Part shown: positions 6,462-8,647 of the stretch, in pieces
How the letters are laid out: each line of letters starts with the position of its first letter
Numbering within the stretch: the stretch's first letter is position 1
NCBI GenBank assembly: GCA_007131845.1
Contig: SLPT01000375.1
Span: 1 to 8,647 of the forward strand
Direction: 5' to 3'
Source: Desulfobacteraceae bacterium
Lineage (GTDB): Bacteria; Desulfobacterota; Desulfobacteria; Desulfobacterales; Desulfosalsimonadaceae
Length of the DNA: 8,647 nucleotides
Translations under genes and position numbers: made by a program
Notes under the pieces: generated by a model
What the model was told of the DNA's origin: nothing
The model's input: only the letters and a program-made list of their open reading frames with translations
Databases searched by the model: none

Positions 6462-6484
6462 AAAACCGATTCCCCGCCGGTTTT
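6462..6484 (-). terminator. Secondary terminator-like hairpin downstream of the PocR gene
   Basis: AAAACCG (6462-6468) pairs with CGGTTTT (6478-6484) around a nine-base loop. On the minus strand the descending arm ends in six T residues (6465 down to 6460). The stem has only three G-C pairs, so it would be a weak backup to the terminator at 6543-6595. Confidence 0.4.
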
Positions 6485-6542
6485 GTCGCTTTCATGATCC
6501 CCCGTTCAGAGGGAACAGGAAGAAAAATAAAAATCTACACTG

Positions 6543-6595
6543 AAAAAAAATTACCGGGACCTGGGCTCGCCGGTAACGCTTTGGATCAGGTCCCG
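6543..6595 (-). terminator. Intrinsic terminator starting inside the PocR gene's last codons
   Basis: On the minus strand CGGGACCTG (6595-6587) pairs perfectly with CAGGTCCCG (6563-6555) across a 23-base loop. After GTAA, which includes the gene's TAA stop, come eight T residues (6550-6543). The nine-pair GC-rich stem plus T8 is a convincing Rho-independent terminator, although the loop is longer than usual. The stem is made from the last 15 or so codons of the gene, so ribosomes and terminator folding would compete. Confidence 0.75.
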
Positions 6596-7405
6596 TGCGC
6601 GGTTTTCCATGCTGTGGATCCGGACCATGCCGGTTTCGAAAGACGACCCGCGCTCGGATTCCTTCAAAAGCCTCTCGGAATATCCGATAATCGTGGATAA
6701 CATTTTATTGAAATCCTGCACGGCACCCAGGGAAAACGACGCGCACTCCGAACCCATTCGAAAGGCGGGCGCAGGACCCGACGCCTGGCTCTCATAACCC
6801 TGCGATTGGCCCGGCGAGCCTTGGCCGGCCAGCTTACAGGGCTTGTCGAAAAAAGAAAAAAGGGCCTTTCCTGCCTTTTGTTTACTGTCGCCGTTTCCCA
6901 TTTTCGAAAGTATTGCCGCCAGGCGCTTGAGGCAGGTAAGGATTTCATCGAGATGGGACGGTGCGATGGTGGGTACTTTTTCCAGGGCATTGAGATAGGC
7001 AATCTCGTCAAAACCGGCGAAGCGAGCCCGTTCACTGAACCGCTCGATATCCGATATGTCGGGACGGGACAGGAGAAACTGGCCCGCAAACAGGCTAGCT
7101 GCATGACGGCCGTTTACGAACACCGGCACGGCGGCATCGTAGAGGCCGTTGGGACACTTGCATAGTATCTGCGAATCCCCGTTTTGCAGCCGGTCCTGTA
7201 TACCTGAGGCGGTTTTCATGCATTTGTGCGCGGTTTTCTCATGCACCCGGTGAAAGCGGCTGCAGATTTCCTGCCACCCCGATCCGGCAAGAATCTTGCC
7301 GTTATCATCCACAATCGATGTGGAAATGCCGGTGACCGCGTAAAAGTGATCCGTCAGGTGCTGGAGATGGTCATGACCCAGGATGTCAGCAATCGTGTGT
7401 TCCAT
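6551..7405 (-). CDS. PocR-domain sensory protein with kinase-dead HisKA-like tail
   Basis: A 284-residue soluble protein. Residues about 8-170 match the PocR sensory domain, a PAS-like ligand-binding module: HLTDHFYAVTGISTSIVDDNG, then GWQEICSRFHRVHEKTAHKC, CKCPNGLYDAAVPVFVNGRHAASLFAGQFL and FAGFDEIAYLNALEKVPTI. It has conserved-looking cysteines at 48, 62, 82 and 84. After a Gly/Ser/Gln-rich linker (about 172-222), residues 225-275 resemble a histidine-kinase dimerisation helix (LGAVQDFNKMLSTIIGYSERLL). Where active kinases have His-Asp-Phe-Asn, this one has Gln230, and no ATPase domain follows before the stop. It therefore cannot be a working kinase alone; it may sense a small molecule and bind a partner kinase or the adjacent regulator. 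ATG 7405 lies 12 bases after the preceding gene's stop, so the two are co-transcribed. A strong terminator closes the unit. Confidence 0.85.
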   Translation of the reverse strand: MEHTIADILGHDHLQHLTDHFYAVTGISTSIVDDNGKILAGSGWQEICSRFHRVHEKTAHKCMKTASGIQDRLQNGDSQILCKCPNGLYDAAVPVFVNGRHAASLFAGQFLLSRPDISDIERFSERARFAGFDEIAYLNALEKVPTIAPSHLDEILTCLKRLAAILSKMGNGDSKQKAGKALFSFFDKPCKLAGQGSPGQSQGYESQASGPAPAFRMGSECASFSLGAVQDFNKMLSTIIGYSERLLKESERGSSFETGMVRIHSMENRARDLIQSVTGEPRSR

Positions 7406-7417
7406 AGGTGCCCCGCC

Positions 7418-7828
7418 TTATCGATTCGTATTTTGTGAAACGCCCGCGCCCTCCGGCAGAAAGGAGTGGGATCGGATAACATCCACAAGATTTTCTATAT
7501 CGGCGGATTTATCGAAGCAATAATCCGCGCCCAGCCTGTAACATTCCTCAAAATACTGGGGGTAAGAATAATTGGTATAGACAATGATCAAAGAGGGCGG
7601 TTTTTCGGTTTTCTTTTTGACAACCAGAGATTTGAGCACATCGATGCCGCTACCGCCCGGCATCCGGATATCCAGCACGAGAATATCCGGCCGGTTGTGG
7701 AAAAGCTGCTGCATGGCCCCGGTATAATCGCCGGCTTCGCATACGCTCTTTACTCCGCCGATCGCTTCGATCATGTAAAGAAGCCGCCGGCGCATAATGT
7801 CCGAATCGTCTGCGACCAGTACTTTCAA
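7418..7828 (-). CDS. Single-domain response regulator (receiver only)
   Basis: A 136-residue receiver without an output domain. It carries Asp7 and Asp8 (VLVADDSDIMRRRL), phospho-acceptor Asp53 (ILVLDIRMPGGSG), Thr85 (IIVYTNYS) and Lys107 (YCFDKSAD), so it should be phosphorylatable. The C-terminal tail after about 122 (FLPEGAGVSQNTNR) is short and probably disordered. There is no suitable ATG. TTG 7828 is chosen because AGGA lies eight bases upstream and the next residues (KVLVADD) match where receivers begin. The frame stays open up to TTG 7930, but those 34 extra codons translate a dispersed intergenic repeat. The gene is directly followed by the PocR-domain gene, suggesting the pair works together. 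The cognate kinase is not in the window. Confidence 0.88.
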   Translation of the reverse strand: MKVLVADDSDIMRRRLLYMIEAIGGVKSVCEAGDYTGAMQQLFHNRPDILVLDIRMPGGSGIDVLKSLVVKKKTEKPPSLIIVYTNYSYPQYFEECYRLGADYCFDKSADIENLVDVIRSHSFLPEGAGVSQNTNR

Positions 7829-7836
7829 TGCAATTA

Positions 7837-7841
7837 TCCTG
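7837..7841 (-). promoter_or_regulatory. Ribosome binding site supporting a TTG start
   Basis: CAGGA on the minus strand, eight bases before TTG 7828. It is the only good site near the first conserved receiver residues and sets the start of the single-domain regulator. Confidence 0.6.
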
Positions 7842-7867
7842 TGTGTTTCGTTTGGAACTGTGGTATG

Positions 7868-7886
7868 TGACGTCTTCGTAAAAAGT
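7868..7886 (-). repeat. Solo end of the palindromic repeat element
   Basis: TGACGTCTTCGTAAAAAGT on the plus strand matches the right end of the 4878-5004 element (complement TGACGACTTCGTAAAAGT) at all but one substitution and one A in the run. No matching second end was found nearby, so this is a remnant or solo end. It lies in the leader of the single-domain regulator, 40 to 58 bases before its start. Confidence 0.6.
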
Positions 7887-7964
7887 GAACACAAACTACC
7901 ACGAAGCGATTCGGATGGGATATAGGGCAAGTCGGAGATTGATGTAAGGTAAAGAAGAATCTTT

Positions 7965-7984
7965 TTGTAGGAAAACGCCTACAA
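7965..7984. other. Small inverted repeat upstream of the single-domain regulator
   Basis: TTGTAGG and CCTACAA form a perfect 7-bp inverted repeat around AAAACG. No T-run follows on the minus strand. It could be an operator-like site or a minor RNA hairpin in the 179-base gap between the two regulator genes; nothing in the sequence decides. Confidence 0.4.
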
Positions 7985-7994
7985 GCAAACCGGA

Positions 7995-8016
7995 GAAAAC
8001 CGGGACATCACCCGGT
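7995..8016 (-). terminator. Possible terminator overlapping the NarL-type regulator's stop codon
   Basis: On the minus strand ACCGGG (8016-8011) pairs with CCCGGT (8004-7999) around a six-base loop that contains the TGA stop, followed by TTTTC. The stem is GC-rich, but only four T residues follow, so termination would be partial. Confidence 0.5.
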
Positions 8017-8646
8017 ATCCACCAGTCCGTGCCGAATGGCGTAATGCACAAGCTGCGCGTTGCCATCCAGCTTCATCTTGGTCAGGATCCGGGAGCGATA
8101 GGTACTGACGGTCTTTGGGCTGACGCACAGGCGGCGGGCGATGTCCGACTGAGCCATCCCCTTGGCAAGCATCACCATCACGGAAAACTCCCGGTCCGAT
8201 AGAATGTCATGAGCCGGGGCGTCGTGTTCGATGTCGACCAGGTCCGCCAGCTGCTCGGCCAGTCCGCTGCTGATATACCGGCCGCCGGCCGCCGCTTTCC
8301 GGATCGCGGCGATCAGTTCATCATGGGCCTTGTCCTTGGTGAGATAGCCGGATGCTCCGGCCCGGATGGCCCGCACGGCATACTGCTTTTCGGGATGAAC
8401 GCTAAGAATGAGAACGGGAAGCTTCGGATTTTCCTGCCGGATCGACCGGAGTACGTCGAGCCAGTCCGGCCCGGGCATGGATATGTCGAGCAGCACCACG
8501 TCGATACCGCCGGCCGTCACCTTCTCGACGGCCTGGTAGCCGTTGATCGCCTCGGCCACGAACACCATATCCCCGATCTCGGCGATAATCTTCTGGAGAC
8601 CTGCCCGCACGATAAAATGATCGTCTGCCACGAGAATCCGGATCAT
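8008..8646 (-). CDS. NarL/FixJ-family response regulator (receiver plus LuxR-type HTH)
   Basis: A 212-residue DNA-binding transcription regulator of normal family length. The receiver (1-118) has Asp8, Asp9 and His10 (RILVADDHFIVRAG), phospho-acceptor Asp54 (VVLLDISMPGPDW), Ser82 (LILSVHPEKQ) and Lys104 (GYLTKDKAHDEL). After a short linker the LuxR-type helix-turn-helix (about 147-208) reads ILSDREFSVMVMLAKGMAQSDIARRL, then CVSPKTVSTYRSRILTKMKL, where the recognition helix lies. Phosphorylation by a partner kinase would promote DNA binding. ATG 8646 starts the classic MIRILVADDH beginning and leaves one base to the window edge, so its binding site, promoter and possible kinase partner lie outside. 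Targets cannot be read from the sequence. The next gene starts 180 bases downstream behind a possible terminator. Confidence 0.95.
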   Translation of the reverse strand: MIRILVADDHFIVRAGLQKIIAEIGDMVFVAEAINGYQAVEKVTAGGIDVVLLDISMPGPDWLDVLRSIRQENPKLPVLILSVHPEKQYAVRAIRAGASGYLTKDKAHDELIAAIRKAAAGGRYISSGLAEQLADLVDIEHDAPAHDILSDREFSVMVMLAKGMAQSDIARRLCVSPKTVSTYRSRILTKMKLDGNAQLVHYAIRHGLVDTG

Positions 8647-8647
8647 A

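Larger units (their letters stand above)
6075..6542. other. Gene-free repeat-bearing intergenic region
   Basis: About 470 bases between the fliK-like start and the end of the PocR gene, with no credible coding sequence on either strand. It holds a run of seven C residues on the plus strand (6109-6115), two inverted sets of ATCGGG-type hexamers, a 21-bp tandem duplication, a GATCGG/CCGATC hairpin with an A5 loop (6372-6388), and a terminator-like hairpin near 6470. If the fliK-like gene heads its operon, its promoter must be here; I could not identify a clear sigma-70, sigma-28 or sigma-54 site. Confidence 0.6.

Noticed and set aside
6075..6542. Sigma-28 or sigma-54 promoter for the fliK-like gene
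   Set aside because: I scanned for TAAA-N15-GCCGATAA-like and GG-N10-GC-like sites on the minus strand and found none good enough to report.
6551..7405. Active histidine kinase
   Set aside because: The phospho-acceptor His is Gln and there are no ATPase-domain motifs before the stop or in the downstream frames.
7829..7930. N-terminal extension of the single-domain regulator from TTG 7930
   Set aside because: These codons translate the dispersed repeat end, lack a ribosome binding site, and precede the normal receiver start.

Overview
The window is a chromosomal segment of a motile, signalling-rich Gram-negative bacterium. The best guess is a delta-type sulfate reducer of the Desulfobacterota, such as the Desulfosarcina group. 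This is inferred from the fliK / FlhB-like / cheY / cheX / cheA gene mix, a PocR-type sensor, NarL-like regulators, moderately high GC, and the ATCGGG hexamer and GTAAAAAGT-ended palindromic repeats between genes. Every convincing gene lies on the minus strand, so the transcripts read from high to low coordinates. No rRNA, tRNA, CRISPR array, transposase or phage gene was seen.

Left block (1-6074), flagellum and chemotaxis. In transcription order it holds: a FliK-like hook-length/export-switch protein (5001-6074); a 127-bp near-perfect palindromic element that overlaps its stop codon; a small FlhB-like protein with only the C-terminal export-gate domain (4565-4834); a single-domain CheY (4078-4452); a one-domain CheX phosphatase (3598-4056); a 604-residue protein with two CheC/CheX-like domains and a degenerate receiver tail (1721-3535); and the first 562 residues of a CheA kinase with two Hpt domains (1-1687, running off the window). 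From cheY to cheA the gaps are 21 to 62 bases, which fits one operon. One kinase with two phosphorylatable histidines would feed CheY, while up to three E-x-x-N phosphatase sites in neighbouring genes would remove the phosphate.

Middle (6075-6542), about 470 bases without a credible gene. It holds four ATCGGG hexamers, an inverted set of the same hexamer about 230 bases away (both sets are G-quadruplex-type sequences on opposite strands), a 21-bp tandem duplication, and small hairpins.

Right block (6551-8646), a two-component cluster. It holds a NarL/FixJ-type response regulator (8008-8646), a single-domain response regulator that most likely starts at TTG 7828 (7418-7828), and, 12 bases further on, a PocR-domain protein (6551-7405). 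The PocR protein ends in a histidine-kinase-like dimerisation helix whose phospho-acceptor His is replaced by Gln and which has no ATPase domain. A strong intrinsic terminator begins inside the last codons of this gene.

Nothing here is clearly a wholly new system. The items most worth a second look are the tandem phosphatase/pseudo-receiver protein beside a dual-Hpt CheA, the kinase-dead PocR protein paired with an output-less regulator, and the palindromic element fused to the fliK stop codon.
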